A stretch of DNA of 64,000 bases from NCBI RefSeq assembly GCF_030012605.2, contig NZ_CP114055.2, one strand, 5' to 3'. Positions 52,642 to 61,764 of this stretch are shown here, piece by piece; position 1 is the first letter of the stretch; every line of letters begins with the position of its first letter. The notes under the pieces are model-generated. The model did not search any database. It saw nothing but the letters and a program-made list of their open reading frames with translations, and was not told the origin of the DNA. This DNA comes from Bergeyella_A cardium. Lineage in GTDB: Bacteria; Bacteroidota; Bacteroidia; Flavobacteriales; Weeksellaceae. The position numbers and the translations under genes are program-made.

Positions 52642-53514
52642 CAGCTTCCGTTTCGCTTTCAAATATCCATTTGCAAAAATAGAAAATATCATCACTACCG
52701 CCGAGAGGTAGAATACAGGCGTCATATGCTCCGTTTCCCCAAAAATCAAGTACGCCAGCACAATTCCATACACAGGTTCTAAGTTCACCGTCAGTATTAT
52801 CGTAAATGGCGAGATGTACTTCATCAGATTTACAGACTCCAGCATCGGATATGCCGTAAATACCCCTGATAACAAGACTATCAACGATAAATTTTGCCAA
52901 CTTATTTCACTCATATCCAATATTTCCCCCTGTCCCGTTAATAAAAAATAGAAAAAAAGCACCACCGTACCCCCAAATATCTCGTAAAAAATAATATTTC
53001 CAGACGCCGTACGCCCATACATCTTCCCATTCAGCACCGAAAAGAGCGTCCCCAGCAATGCACAGATAATCCCATACATAATCCCCATTTTATACGCCAT
53101 TTCAGCATTAAAAATCAAAAGAATACACCCAACAATGATAATTCCGATGATGATTTCCCTCAAATCCACCCTCCTCCCGAAGATAAGAGGCTCAATAAGC
53201 GCCGCAAATAGCGTCGAGAGAGACATACAAGACAGCGCAATCGCCACATTCGCCACCTTTATCGAAAGAAAAAACAATATCCAATGCCCAGCCATCAAGC
53301 TCCCAACCCCAAAAAGCTGAAGCAACAGCCTCAGCGAGATATTCATTCGGTTTCGTAAAATAAATCGATTAGAAATAAAGAGAAATAACGCAGCAAAACC
53401 CATCCTAAAAAAGGTAAGCCGGTAGGCATCTACACTAATCAGCTTCCCCAATACCGCAGTAAAGCCCCACAAGAATACAATAAAGTGCAACCTCAATAAA
53501 ACAGATTTCTGCAT
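52630..53514 (-). CDS. DMT-superfamily transporter, EamA type
   Basis: This is a 294-residue protein with ten predicted membrane helices in two EamA repeats (about 1-140 and 150-290). It starts MQKSVLLRLHFIVFLWGFTAVLGK and includes LEPVYGIVLAYLIFGE in the second repeat. Such proteins export metabolites or amino acids; the substrate cannot be told. Its stop codon lies within a 21-bp direct repeat. It sits 25 bp behind pdxH on the same strand and may share its transcript. Confidence 0.9.
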   Translation of the reverse strand: MQKSVLLRLHFIVFLWGFTAVLGKLISVDAYRLTFFRMGFAALFLFISNRFILRNRMNISLRLLLQLFGVGSLMAGHWILFFLSIKVANVAIALSCMSLSTLFAALIEPLIFGRRVDLREIIIGIIIVGCILLIFNAEMAYKMGIMYGIICALLGTLFSVLNGKMYGRTASGNIIFYEIFGGTVVLFFYFLLTGQGEILDMSEISWQNLSLIVLLSGVFTAYPMLESVNLMKYISPFTIILTVNLEPVYGIVLAYLIFGETEHMTPVFYLSAVVMIFSIFANGYLKAKRKLKRH

Positions 53515-53539
53515 AGATATAAAAACGATAATTCGCAGA

Positions 53540-54184
53540 TTAAGGAGCTAATCGCACCCGTTGCCAGTCATAATCCTCACCTAAAGTATAAAGAATACGG
53601 TCGTGTAATCGGTTCGGCCGCCCTTGCCAGAACTCAATCTCATAAGGTCGCGCAAGATACCCTCCCCAATGCTCCGGTCTCGGCACTTCCTTCCCCGCAT
53701 ACGCCTTTTCAGCCTCCCTCAGCTTGTTTTCAAGGTAGTTTTTGTCTGGAATAATGCTACTCTGTGGCGAAATTACCGCACCCAATTGGCTTCCTCTCGG
53801 CCGCTCAGCAAAATAGCCATCACTCAGGTTCTCAGCCAGCTTCTCCACCACAGATTTTATAATCACCTGCCGCTCTAAGCCCGGCCAAAAGAAGTGTAAG
53901 CACGCCTTCGGATTACGAGCCAGTGCCTCCCCCTTTCTACTCCTATAATTCGTATAAAATATAAAGCCTTCATAGGTATATGCCTTCAGTAGCACCATTC
54001 TCGTCCTCGCACACCCATCAGATTCCACCGTTGATACCGCCATTGCATTCGCTTCCGAGATTAATCCGCTTCCTTCTGCATCAAAGAGCCAATCCCTGAA
54101 CTGTTCCATCGGATTTCCCTTCATCTCAGCCTCTCTCAGCTCATATTTATCATAAATTTTTCTTCTGTCGTGTAGATTTTCCAT
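53540..54184 (-). CDS. pdxH: Pyridoxamine 5'-phosphate oxidase
   Basis: This 214-residue FMN enzyme makes pyridoxal phosphate. Landmarks: NAMAVSTVESDGCARTRMVLLKAY with the FMN-binding RxVLLK segment, FYTNYRSRKGEAL, CLHFFWPGLERQV and the C-terminal WQGRPNRLHDRILY with PLP-phosphate-binding residues and WQRVRLAP. Full length. Divergent from yqgE; a TACCTTTG box (54222-54229) inside yqgE could serve it. Confidence 0.96.
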   Translation of the reverse strand: MENLHDRRKIYDKYELREAEMKGNPMEQFRDWLFDAEGSGLISEANAMAVSTVESDGCARTRMVLLKAYTYEGFIFYTNYRSRKGEALARNPKACLHFFWPGLERQVIIKSVVEKLAENLSDGYFAERPRGSQLGAVISPQSSIIPDKNYLENKLREAEKAYAGKEVPRPEHWGGYLARPYEIEFWQGRPNRLHDRILYTLGEDYDWQRVRLAP

Positions 54185-54194
54185 TAGAAATTAT

Positions 54195-54229
54195 TATTTT
54201 TGAAATTATGAATTTGTCTTGCAAAGGTA
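54195..54229. promoter_or_regulatory. Overlapping divergent promoters of yqgE and pdxH
   Basis: TATTTTTG on the plus strand (54195-54202) ends 5 nt before the yqgE ATG at 54208, so yqgE is predicted leaderless. On the reverse strand TACCTTTG (54222-54229) lies inside the yqgE coding sequence and would start pdxH with a leader of about 32 nt. The transcripts overlap in their first bases. Confidence 0.55.
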
Positions 54230-54753
54230 AAGTATTAATCTCCACTCCCGATGCCTCTCGGGACTTATTTTATCGTTCCGTTGTCTTAATCGTTGAACAC
54301 GACCAGAACGGAGCACTCGGTTATATCCTTAACAAGAAGTTTAGCAAGCAGATAAGACCCATAAAAATCGGTAATTTCTTTCAGTTTGAGCTCCAATGTG
54401 GCGGTCCTGTAGATGTAACCAAGTTTTCTATCATCGGAAAGAATCCGCCCGTAACTAATGACTTTATCCCGATAAATAACACCCATTACCTCACTGCAGA
54501 TTGGGATACCGTTATACAATCCATATCAGATGGTGATACTATGCTCATCGATTATAAGATTTTTTATGGCCATTCCAGTTGGGCACCTATGCAGCTCGAT
54601 TACGAAATTCAAAACAAACTTTGGATTGTTATTGATACTAATTTTGACTTTACCCTACAGGCTGACGAGCGTCTTTGGAAAGAAATGATGGCGGGCCTCG
54701 GTGGTGAGTACCTTATCTGGGCAAATGCCCCCGATGAAATCTCTCATAACTAA
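54208..54753 (+). CDS. yqgE: YqgE/AlgH family protein (UPF0301)
   Basis: This 181-residue protein has the family landmarks KGKVLISTPDASRDLFYRSVVLIVEHDQNGALGYILNK, CGGPVDVTKFSIIG and YGHSSWAPMQLDYEIQNKLWIV. The family is widespread and of unknown biochemical role; AlgH has been linked to regulation of alginate in Pseudomonas, a link I would not carry over. Its promoter ends 5 nt before the start codon. Confidence 0.94.
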   Translation: MNLSCKGKVLISTPDASRDLFYRSVVLIVEHDQNGALGYILNKKFSKQIRPIKIGNFFQFELQCGGPVDVTKFSIIGKNPPVTNDFIPINNTHYLTADWDTVIQSISDGDTMLIDYKIFYGHSSWAPMQLDYEIQNKLWIVIDTNFDFTLQADERLWKEMMAGLGGEYLIWANAPDEISHN

Positions 54754-54819
54754 TAATATTCTCCCTCCTTTTAGATAAAATAAAAGTAAAAGCTATCCCG
54801 ATTGGACGATCTCTATTCT

Positions 54820-54993
54820 CTACTTTGAAAAATATGCTGATATTATTTCCCAAAATCCTTTGCCTGCAAAATAAATAAGAGCAGTAGATATAATGCCCTT
54901 TACTGTAAAAAATATAAGCCCTGCTATGCCTAATTTCTTAAACCTGTTTCTCCATTTCCCTGCACCGTTGTTGTTAATCTTTTCTTGCTTCAT
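54820..54993 (-). CDS. Small membrane protein, 57 residues
   Basis: The reverse strand encodes a 57-residue protein: a basic start (MKQEKINNNGAGKWRNRFKKLG), a hydrophobic segment IAGLIFFTVKGIISTALIYFAG (about 23-44) and a short amphipathic end. The positive-inside pattern and clean codon use suggest a real single-pass membrane protein with the basic end in the cytoplasm. It lies between yqgE (convergent) and the DUF6850 gene (same strand, 57 bp upstream). I do not recognise a family. It could be the last gene of the DUF4876-DUF6850 transcript. Confidence 0.6.
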   Translation of the reverse strand: MKQEKINNNGAGKWRNRFKKLGIAGLIFFTVKGIISTALIYFAGKGFWEIISAYFSK

Positions 54994-55050
54994 CAGCTGA
55001 TAATTTTGGGTAAAAGTAGAGATTTTCTACATATGGCTAATAGCCCCATT

Positions 55051-56625
55051 TTAGTTATAAATTTTTAGCCCTATATTCCAAGTGAGGGATTGTTGTTTAT
55101 TGAATGGATGTGGAACTTTAAAATTTTGATTTGAGACAAAGAAAGTCGTACTGGTATTCACAAAAAGTCTCCACATATAGGATTTTCTGGTGGTATCAAG
55201 ACCGAGTTCTAAAAACGGCTGGCAGCGTGTGGAAGTATCATAGAGGTGGTCTGGCGAGGCTACGCTATCTACAAACTGATTATTCCGTACATTTTGGTAG
55301 GGCTTATAATCAAATTTATGCTTGAGAGGCAGGTAGAGATTGCCTTCTATATTATAGTAGAATTTATTCTTTGGAGAGAGCTTAAAATCCTGCCCATAAG
55401 CAAGGCTAAATGCCGCATAATAAATATTCTTATCTAAAAATACAGAGAGGTCTTTGGTAGAGAATTTCCCTGTCTTTGCACCAAACCCCAGCCGAGTAGT
55501 TTCGCCGTTGTTTTTAAGGAAGGAGAGATGAGTTTTAATGCTCACTTCTTCGTTAATTTGGCGATTGGATGATGCCTGCTTTGTATAATTAAAGTTGATA
55601 CTGGATGACGAAGATGCCATAAGCAAAGTCTCCCAGATTTTAGACTGACCAGCATGTCTGAAAAAAACTGAAAATTTATCGGTTTCTGTTCTGAGAGCGA
55701 GTTCTTTTTTATTAGAATTGAGAATAAAATCATCATAGGTCTTCAACAAGCTATACTCATTCTGATAGCTCAGTTTCAGCAGAGATGATTTGCCATAGAA
55801 AATATAATCTGCTCCTAAATAATTCCCCTGCTGTTTATAAACATTTCTGATGATTCCAGAAGTGGAGTTTGAGACATAATTATTGCCATACCCTTGATTC
55901 CAAGTGAGGAAAGTATCTGGATAGGTAATGATATTATTGAGCTCTGGGTTCTCGTAAAAGATATGATAATCCTTATGAAAATCCTGATAACCAACAAAAG
56001 CCAACAGCTGATGCTTTCGGAAGGTATAACCTGCTTTAAAAGCAAATTCATAATTAACATTCTGCACTTTCGGTCGGGCATCTATATTTCTGTAATTCTC
56101 ATCATAATACCCATCTGCCATTGCCTGAAAAACGATATTACTAAACGGCTGATATGCAATAGTCCCTCTCAGATGATATTGCTGCTTATCCCAATCGCCC
56201 TTTCTACTAACATAATAATAAGGTTTATTGACAGCAAACTGGTTATCCGTACGCTCTTCCAGTAGAATATTACCTACTTGCTTTTCCTTTATCTTATGAA
56301 AATCTATATTCCCACTGATGAACAGCTTAGGATTAATCTTGAATAATCCCTTAGAACTAAAATAAAAATCATAGGTACTCTCGGCGGTTTGCACTCTATT
56401 AAACCGAGAATTCTTTGTATTGAGCTGAACCGCAGTTTCGGTATAATTAGGAAACGACCTTTGGAAAGCGATATGTGGATTGGAGACAACCTCATCTTTA
56501 TACACAGCCTCTTGCCCAATGATTAAACTGTCCTGCGCAGAAAGATAGGTAGAGAAAAAAGCCATACCCCACAAGAGTATTTTTCTTGTGGAGTACAGGC
56601 TTGATTGATTTACAGATTGTATCAT
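55051..56625 (-). CDS. DUF6850 family outer-membrane beta-barrel protein
   Basis: This is a 524-residue protein. A signal peptide (about 13-31, ILLWGMAFFSTYLSAQ) is followed by a region of alternating strands with repeated aromatic ends (TYDFYFSSKGLFKINPKLFISGNIDFHK, YYYVSRKGDWDKQQYHLRG) to the terminal LTWNIGLKIYN, as in outer-membrane barrels. The DUF6850 name rests on overall layout and the neighbouring DUF4876 gene, with which it commonly pairs. Gap between the two is 13 bp, so they are one operon. Function unknown. Confidence 0.72.
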   Translation of the reverse strand: MIQSVNQSSLYSTRKILLWGMAFFSTYLSAQDSLIIGQEAVYKDEVVSNPHIAFQRSFPNYTETAVQLNTKNSRFNRVQTAESTYDFYFSSKGLFKINPKLFISGNIDFHKIKEKQVGNILLEERTDNQFAVNKPYYYVSRKGDWDKQQYHLRGTIAYQPFSNIVFQAMADGYYDENYRNIDARPKVQNVNYEFAFKAGYTFRKHQLLAFVGYQDFHKDYHIFYENPELNNIITYPDTFLTWNQGYGNNYVSNSTSGIIRNVYKQQGNYLGADYIFYGKSSLLKLSYQNEYSLLKTYDDFILNSNKKELALRTETDKFSVFFRHAGQSKIWETLLMASSSSSINFNYTKQASSNRQINEEVSIKTHLSFLKNNGETTRLGFGAKTGKFSTKDLSVFLDKNIYYAAFSLAYGQDFKLSPKNKFYYNIEGNLYLPLKHKFDYKPYQNVRNNQFVDSVASPDHLYDTSTRCQPFLELGLDTTRKSYMWRLFVNTSTTFFVSNQNFKVPHPFNKQQSLTWNIGLKIYN

Positions 56626-56638
56626 ATACCTATTGATT

Positions 56639-57964
56639 TTAGAAACCTCTTGGGTTTGCTCTTACCGTTGTAAAATCTTGCTGAGAGTTATTGGTATCCT
56701 GTAATATCTTTCTACCATTAACGGTAGTCTTTACCTTTCTCATAACACAAGATGAAGAATAAGCCCCCAAAGCGGTAAAGGTATATTGAGAATCTACATT
56801 ATCTGCCAGCTGTTTCGGTCTGCCCTGGTCTTTAAGGTTGAGATCTACACCGTCTATAATAGCAGTGTTTGGAAGTCTGAGATACTGATATTTTTTATCT
56901 CCATTAGGCAAATAAACCTTAGGATAAGCTGCTACTTCTGCCTCTGTAGCACGGAAGATAACCATAGACTCTTTCCCCTGTGGATTTAGTAAGAAGTCCT
57001 TAGCTCCTTCTCCCATATGAATGACTTCCAAATCTGGAACACTTGGGTTGTCTATATCTGTGAAATAAACAGGCTGACCTATAGACTGTCTATAATTTCC
57101 TAAATATCCCTCAAAGTCTGCATTTTTTAAATCTACTGTAAGTTCTGGATCTTCTATTTTAATAGGGTTTCCTGAGTTGTCCAAAATAGGTTCTTTATGA
57201 TTAATCGCAGTAGCTGCTATTACAATACTCTCCCCTGGGTTTATAGGATATTGCTTGCCTGTACCTGGGATTTTATATACATAAATAGCATATACATAGT
57301 CTGTATTCGCTGCAGAACCGATGTTGTTCCCAGCAGACTTACTCCAATCATACTGACCATTTGCCAGTGTATACTCGGTTACTTTCTTACTGCCATTACC
57401 TTTTAGTTGTGCAAAATAAAGCCCATCAGCATACTGAACCTCATTAGAGTTATTAAATATCTCCACAAACTGGTCTCTAAACATTGCTCCTTTCTTTACA
57501 TCAGAACCCGCATAGTAGATTTGTTTCAGCACCAAGCTACCGATTGTACCCGCAGTTAATGAAATACTAACCGAAGAGGTATTGGAATTAACGACCACTT
57601 TCTCCTGGCTTCCATTAAATGTAATCTCGTCCTGCCCCGTGAGGTTGTAGCCAAATATCTCCAAAAATTTCTCTGCTGATAGCTTCTGAGTAATACTTAC
57701 ATTATACTCCCCTGGCAGTAATTCTGAAAGGCTTACCTCTCCATTCGCATCGGTTTGCTTTTCAATTTTCTCCTGAGTTTCAAGATTTGTAATGGTTACA
57801 GAGGCAGCATTGGGTTTCTGGTCTCCATAACTCCTGTCATAATGCGTAATAACCTTAAAAGGTACTGGCTTTATCTGCTGGGTGCTATTGAAATCATCAT
57901 TTCTACACCCTGTTACTGTGAGCAAGAGCATTGCTATTGCTCCAAATAAAAACTTTTTCATCAT
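56639..57964 (-). CDS. DUF4876 family lipoprotein
   Basis: This is a 441-residue surface-type lipoprotein. The lipobox LLTVTGCRND puts the lipidated Cys at residue 20. A carboxypeptidase-regulatory-like fold follows (about 35-110, ASVTITNLETQEKIEKQTDANGEVSLSELLPGEYNVSI), then a lamin-tail-like domain (VLKQIYYAGSDVKKGAMFRDQFVEIFNNSNEVQYADGLYFAQ) with the EIxNNS pattern. The DUF4876 family has this order. It is upstream of and co-transcribed with the DUF6850 barrel, suggesting a lipoprotein-barrel pair at the outer membrane, perhaps in uptake or secretion (inference). Confidence 0.82.
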   Translation of the reverse strand: MMKKFLFGAIAMLLLTVTGCRNDDFNSTQQIKPVPFKVITHYDRSYGDQKPNAASVTITNLETQEKIEKQTDANGEVSLSELLPGEYNVSITQKLSAEKFLEIFGYNLTGQDEITFNGSQEKVVVNSNTSSVSISLTAGTIGSLVLKQIYYAGSDVKKGAMFRDQFVEIFNNSNEVQYADGLYFAQLKGNGSKKVTEYTLANGQYDWSKSAGNNIGSAANTDYVYAIYVYKIPGTGKQYPINPGESIVIAATAINHKEPILDNSGNPIKIEDPELTVDLKNADFEGYLGNYRQSIGQPVYFTDIDNPSVPDLEVIHMGEGAKDFLLNPQGKESMVIFRATEAEVAAYPKVYLPNGDKKYQYLRLPNTAIIDGVDLNLKDQGRPKQLADNVDSQYTFTALGAYSSSCVMRKVKTTVNGRKILQDTNNSQQDFTTVRANPRGF

Positions 57965-58323
57965 TGTTGAAATATTAAAATTAAAGTTATCGTTAAATTA
58001 TCATATTCTCAATTCGTTATTTAGCTTTAAAAACAAAAGTTTCAAAGAACTTTCTACTATCATTTTTGACTTTGAGGAGATTTTTCCTTTTCACTTAATT
58101 CTTGCCAAATAATACCTTATTCTACTATTATATATCTCTATTGTATTTTGATTCTATAGGTTTTTCACTGCAAATTACCTCTGACATTTCCAATAATCAC
58201 TGCAAAAAATATTTATCTCTCCACCGCTCTCCCCAAAAACTCGGTTTAATCTTGATGATTAACATTTAGTACAGTTCATCCCGCTAAATTATAAAAATGT
58301 ATGTAGCTAACAATACCTAAAAA
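57965..58323. other. AT-rich intergenic region between DUF4876 and GT2 genes
   Basis: About 360 bp with no gene, no clear hairpin and no good TAnnTTTG box on the reverse strand. It must hold the DUF4876 promoter and the end of the GT2 transcript, but I cannot place either. Confidence 0.5.
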
Positions 58324-59277
58324 TTAAATCTCTTCTTCTATATGGTAGTTCTTGTGCTCCCTGTTGGTTCGGATAATAAGCTCACCGAGAAATCCAGAAA
58401 CGAAAAGTAGTGTTCCCAAAATCATCATTGTAAGAGCAATGAAAAACCAAGGATTGTTGGCGATTAAGTTTCCGTATATTTTGTGGATATAAACATCGAT
58501 TAGTTTGGAGGCTCCGAGCCAAAGAGCTGAGAGAAATCCTATAATAAACATAAGGGTACCTACTGCCCCAAAGAAATGCATTGGTCGCCTGCCAAAGCGG
58601 CTCACAAACCATAGGGTGATCAAATCTAAAAAACCTCTGATAAACCGCTCTGTTCCAAATTTTGAAACTCCATAAGGGCGAGCCTGATGCTGTACTGCTT
58701 TTTCGGTAATCTTTCGGAAGCCTGCATTGGCGGCAAGTACGGGTATGTATCTGTGCATATCTCCATATACATCTATGGATTTTATCACTTGCTTTTTGTA
58801 GGCTTTTAGTCCGCAATTGAAGTCGTGCAGATAAACCCCAGAGACTCTCCTTGCAGCAGCATTGAAGAGTTTGGAGGGCAGATTTTTTGTCATTACATTA
58901 TCGTAGCGTTTTTTTTTCCATCCAGAGACGATATCGTAATTGTCTTTTACCACCATATTATAAAGCTCAGGGATTTCTTCTGGGAAGTCTTGCAAATCGG
59001 CATCCATAGTGATGACAACTTCTCCTTTTGCTTTGGCAAATGCGGCATTTAGTGCTTGAGATTTACCATAATTCTGAGAGAATTTTATACCGTGTATCTG
59101 TGGGTTTTGTATTTTGAGATTTTCAATGATAGACCAGGAGTGGTCGGTACTGCCATCGTCTATAAACCAAACTTCATAGGTGTATTGATGCTCCTTGCAG
59201 ACTTTATCTATACGATAAAAAAGCTCTTCTAATGATTCTTCTTCGTTAAATAGCGGGATTAATATTGAGATATTCAT
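58324..59277 (-). CDS. Glycosyltransferase family 2, polyprenyl-phosphate sugar transferase type
   Basis: This is a 317-residue protein with a GT-A domain (1-230): ISILIPLFNEEESLEELF, WFIDDGSTDHSW, the metal-binding ITMDADLQDFPEEIPEL and the acceptor-site GLKAYKK. Two C-terminal membrane helices (about 235-260 and 275-300) follow, ending in RTNREHKNYHI. This is the ArnC/GtrB/DPM1 layout, in which a sugar is moved from a nucleotide donor to polyprenyl phosphate. Donor unknown. It is 18 bp behind the DUF3108 gene on the same strand. Confidence 0.92.
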   Translation of the reverse strand: MNISILIPLFNEEESLEELFYRIDKVCKEHQYTYEVWFIDDGSTDHSWSIIENLKIQNPQIHGIKFSQNYGKSQALNAAFAKAKGEVVITMDADLQDFPEEIPELYNMVVKDNYDIVSGWKKKRYDNVMTKNLPSKLFNAAARRVSGVYLHDFNCGLKAYKKQVIKSIDVYGDMHRYIPVLAANAGFRKITEKAVQHQARPYGVSKFGTERFIRGFLDLITLWFVSRFGRRPMHFFGAVGTLMFIIGFLSALWLGASKLIDVYIHKIYGNLIANNPWFFIALTMMILGTLLFVSGFLGELIIRTNREHKNYHIEEEI

Positions 59278-59295
59278 CGTTTTGGAGTGGCGTTT

Positions 59296-60075
59296 TTATT
59301 TTTTAGTTTTGAAATCAATAGGATGCATTATATTTTTATAATCCACCAAATCAGCCTTTATAGAGCCTACAACCAATTGAGCCTGTATTGCGATAGGGAT
59401 GTGGTTGCTATCATTCGTTACCCATAATGAAACCCCTTCTTTATCTTTAAAGACTCTTCCACTCATTACCGAAGGTATTATTTTAAGGCAATTTACCCTT
59501 CCAAATTTGGTTTTAATGTTTTCCACACCTACTACTTTTAGCCTGAAAGGGAAAGACTCATCATCTATCCAGACATTAAGGTTAATAACATCTCCTACTT
59601 TTAACTGCTCTGGACTGAGACTCCTCAGATGATAAAAGGCAGAGAGCATATCTTGTATTCCTGCGGTTGTTTTTATGGTGCGGGGAGGGTTCTCCGTATT
59701 TATTTTATCGGTGAGGACTAATGTATTATTTGCGTGGTTAAAACTTGCCTGCAAATGCTGCTTATAGCTCCCTTCGCTTACATTTCGTACATAGAAACTC
59801 GGCAGTCCTGTGGAGGTACTTACATAGCTTTCATAGAGGTCATCTACTTTAAAGAAAGCGCGCACTGCTCCCGAACTTCTGCCTACACCTCTTACATAGA
59901 GATGAGGTTTATTATTATAGGTTTTAATATTTGCAGAGAGGGTAGCTGTACCCGCAGTGAATATACCGTAATGAATTCTGTAAGACAGGACTTCTCCAGA
60001 TTGGATATTGTCAAATTTCTGAGCTATTGAAAGGTTTGAAATACTTAGAAGTATGAGTAATATGATTTTTTTCAT
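59296..60075 (-). CDS. DUF3108 domain-containing secreted protein
   Basis: This is a 259-residue protein with a signal peptide (about 1-18, MKKIILLILLSISNLSIAQ) and the DUF3108 domain: LSYRIHYGIFTAGTATLSA, GVGRSSGAVRAFFKVDDLYESYV and TKFGRVNCLKIIPSV. The family is periplasmic and of unknown role. The start at 60075 is chosen because TATTTTTG (60089-60096, reverse strand) lies 13 nt before it; the longer frame from 60114 passes through the box. It leads a pair with the GT2 gene. Confidence 0.85.
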   Translation of the reverse strand: MKKIILLILLSISNLSIAQKFDNIQSGEVLSYRIHYGIFTAGTATLSANIKTYNNKPHLYVRGVGRSSGAVRAFFKVDDLYESYVSTSTGLPSFYVRNVSEGSYKQHLQASFNHANNTLVLTDKINTENPPRTIKTTAGIQDMLSAFYHLRSLSPEQLKVGDVINLNVWIDDESFPFRLKVVGVENIKTKFGRVNCLKIIPSVMSGRVFKDKEGVSLWVTNDSNHIPIAIQAQLVVGSIKADLVDYKNIMHPIDFKTKK

Positions 60076-60088
60076 TCGCCAGTTTTTA

Positions 60089-60096
60089 CAAAAATA
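60089..60096 (-). promoter_or_regulatory. -7 element of the DUF3108-GT2 pair (TATTTTTG, reverse strand)
   Basis: CAAAAATA on the plus strand, ending 13 nt before the ATG at 60075. Confidence 0.52.
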
Positions 60097-60135
60097 CTGC
60101 CATTTTATTTGCAAGCGAAATTACAATATATTTTA

Positions 60136-60143
60136 TAAATTTG
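60136..60143 (+). promoter_or_regulatory. -7 element of the ferredoxin reductase gene (TAAATTTG)
   Basis: TAAATTTG, 33 nt before the ATG at 60177. It drives the two-gene redox unit. Confidence 0.52.
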
Positions 60144-60176
60144 CATTCAATTTTTTAATCTCTAAAAGATTTTTCT

Positions 60177-61232
60177 ATGATTACAACAGATTTACTTATA
60201 ATTGGAGCAGGTCCTACGGGACTTTTTACTGTTTTTGAAGCAGGCTTACTCAAAATAAAATGCCATATAATAGATGCTCTTCCTCAGCCAGGTGGTCAGC
60301 TTGCAGAGCTATATCCTAAGAAGCCTATTTTTGATATTCCAGGCTATCCATCAGTGGGTGCAGGTGAGCTTATCGATAATCTAATGGAGCAAATTAAGCA
60401 GTTTGAGCCAGGTTTCACCCTTTCTGAGACTGCCGTTTCTCTTACAAAGGTAGATGAAGAGTGGTTTGAGGTAGTTACAAATAAAGGGACTGTTCACCGT
60501 GCAAAAGCAGTAGCCATTGCGGGCGGACTTGGAACTTTTGAACCGAGAAAACCCGAGTTTGATAATGTAGCGGATTACGAAGAAAAAGGCATAGAGTATT
60601 TCGTGAAAGACCCAGAGCTTTTCAGAGATAAAAAAATCGTTATTGCGGGTGGTGGAGACTCTGCTTTGGACTGGAGCATCTTCCTTTCAAATGTAGCGAA
60701 AGAAGTAACCCTTATCCACAGGAGAAATGAATTTCGCGGAGCATTAGACTCTGTTGAAAAAGTTCAGGAGCTTAAAAATCAAGGTAAGATTAATCTGATT
60801 ACCCCTGCTGAAGTTACTGCCGTAAAGGGTGAGGGGCGCGTACAGGCAATCACCGTACAGAAAGAAGGCGAGGAGGCTTTCGACTTGGAGACCGATTATT
60901 TCATCCCGCTCTTTGGGCTTACTCCTAAACTCGGTGAATTGGCCAACTGGGGCTTGGAAATAGAGAAAAACGCCATTAAAGTAGATAATACACTCGATTA
61001 TCAAACCAATATAGACGGCGTGTATGCCATAGGTGATATCAATACCTACCCAGGCAAGCTCAAGCTCATTCTCTGTGGTTTCCACGAAGCTACACTGATG
61101 TGCCAGTCCGTATATAACAAGCTAAACCCAGGTAAGAAATATGTCCTTAAATACACTACCGTAAGTGGGGTAGATGGCTTTGATGGCAGCCGTAAGGAGG
61201 CCGAAAAAGCAGTGGTAAAAAAGATAGATTAA
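60177..61232 (+). CDS. Ferredoxin-NADP+ reductase, thioredoxin-reductase-like type
   Basis: This is a 351-residue flavoprotein with two dinucleotide-binding folds: LLIIGAGPTGLFTVFEAGLL for FAD and IVIAGGGDSALDWSIFLSN for NADP, plus YAIGDINTYPGKLKLI for the FAD tail. It lacks the CxxC redox pair of thioredoxin reductase, which places it in the TrxR-like ferredoxin reductase group. A 2Fe-2S ferredoxin gene begins 9 bp after it and is the probable redox partner. Confidence 0.93.
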   Translation: MITTDLLIIGAGPTGLFTVFEAGLLKIKCHIIDALPQPGGQLAELYPKKPIFDIPGYPSVGAGELIDNLMEQIKQFEPGFTLSETAVSLTKVDEEWFEVVTNKGTVHRAKAVAIAGGLGTFEPRKPEFDNVADYEEKGIEYFVKDPELFRDKKIVIAGGGDSALDWSIFLSNVAKEVTLIHRRNEFRGALDSVEKVQELKNQGKINLITPAEVTAVKGEGRVQAITVQKEGEEAFDLETDYFIPLFGLTPKLGELANWGLEIEKNAIKVDNTLDYQTNIDGVYAIGDINTYPGKLKLILCGFHEATLMCQSVYNKLNPGKKYVLKYTTVSGVDGFDGSRKEAEKAVVKKID

Positions 61233-61241
61233 TACAGCAAA

Positions 61242-61574
61242 ATGAGTGATGTAAATATTAAAATAAAAGATAGGGACGGTGTAGTGCACGAGATTGCTGC
61301 ACCTACGGATATGTCTATGAGCCTTATGGAGGTTATGCGTGCCTATGCCATTGCTGAAGACGGTACTATTGGTAACTGTGGTGGTATGGCGATGTGTGCT
61401 TCCTGCCAGGTTTATGTAGAGAAAGGAGAGGAACTCCTCGCCCCAATGGAAGCAGAGGAAGATGCAATGCTTGCTGAGGCGTATCATACCCAGTCAAATT
61501 CCCGATTGGGGTGCCAGATTCCAATCACCGAAAACCTCGAAGGCTTAGAGGTAACCCTTGCTCCTTATCCATAG
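61242..61574 (+). CDS. 2Fe-2S ferredoxin, adrenodoxin type
   Basis: This 110-residue electron carrier binds its cluster through Cys46, Cys52, Cys55 and Cys91 (C-x5-C-x2-C...C), in GNCGGMAMCASCQVYVEKG and SRLGCQIPITENLEG. This spacing is the adrenodoxin/Isc-ferredoxin pattern. It is co-transcribed with the reductase and followed by a strong terminator. Confidence 0.95.
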   Translation: MSDVNIKIKDRDGVVHEIAAPTDMSMSLMEVMRAYAIAEDGTIGNCGGMAMCASCQVYVEKGEELLAPMEAEEDAMLAEAYHTQSNSRLGCQIPITENLEGLEVTLAPYP

Positions 61575-61764
61575 ATGGCTTATAGCAATTGGCTGTTAGC
61601 TATCTTGTGGAGCAGTTTTTATATTTCAAAATATTGGCTACTGATTAATTCTGTTCAGTAGTCTTTTTATGGAGATGATTATTTTAAACCTCAAAACTTA
61701 AATCCTTTTTGCAAGCCCTGAGAATAGAGATGAATATTCTACAAATTATATGAAGCACTAAAAC

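Noticed and set aside
52595..52900. N-terminal extension of the PorV/PorQ-type protein
   Set aside because: The extra 102 residues overlap the DMT gene, and a clear signal peptide begins at the ATG at 52594.
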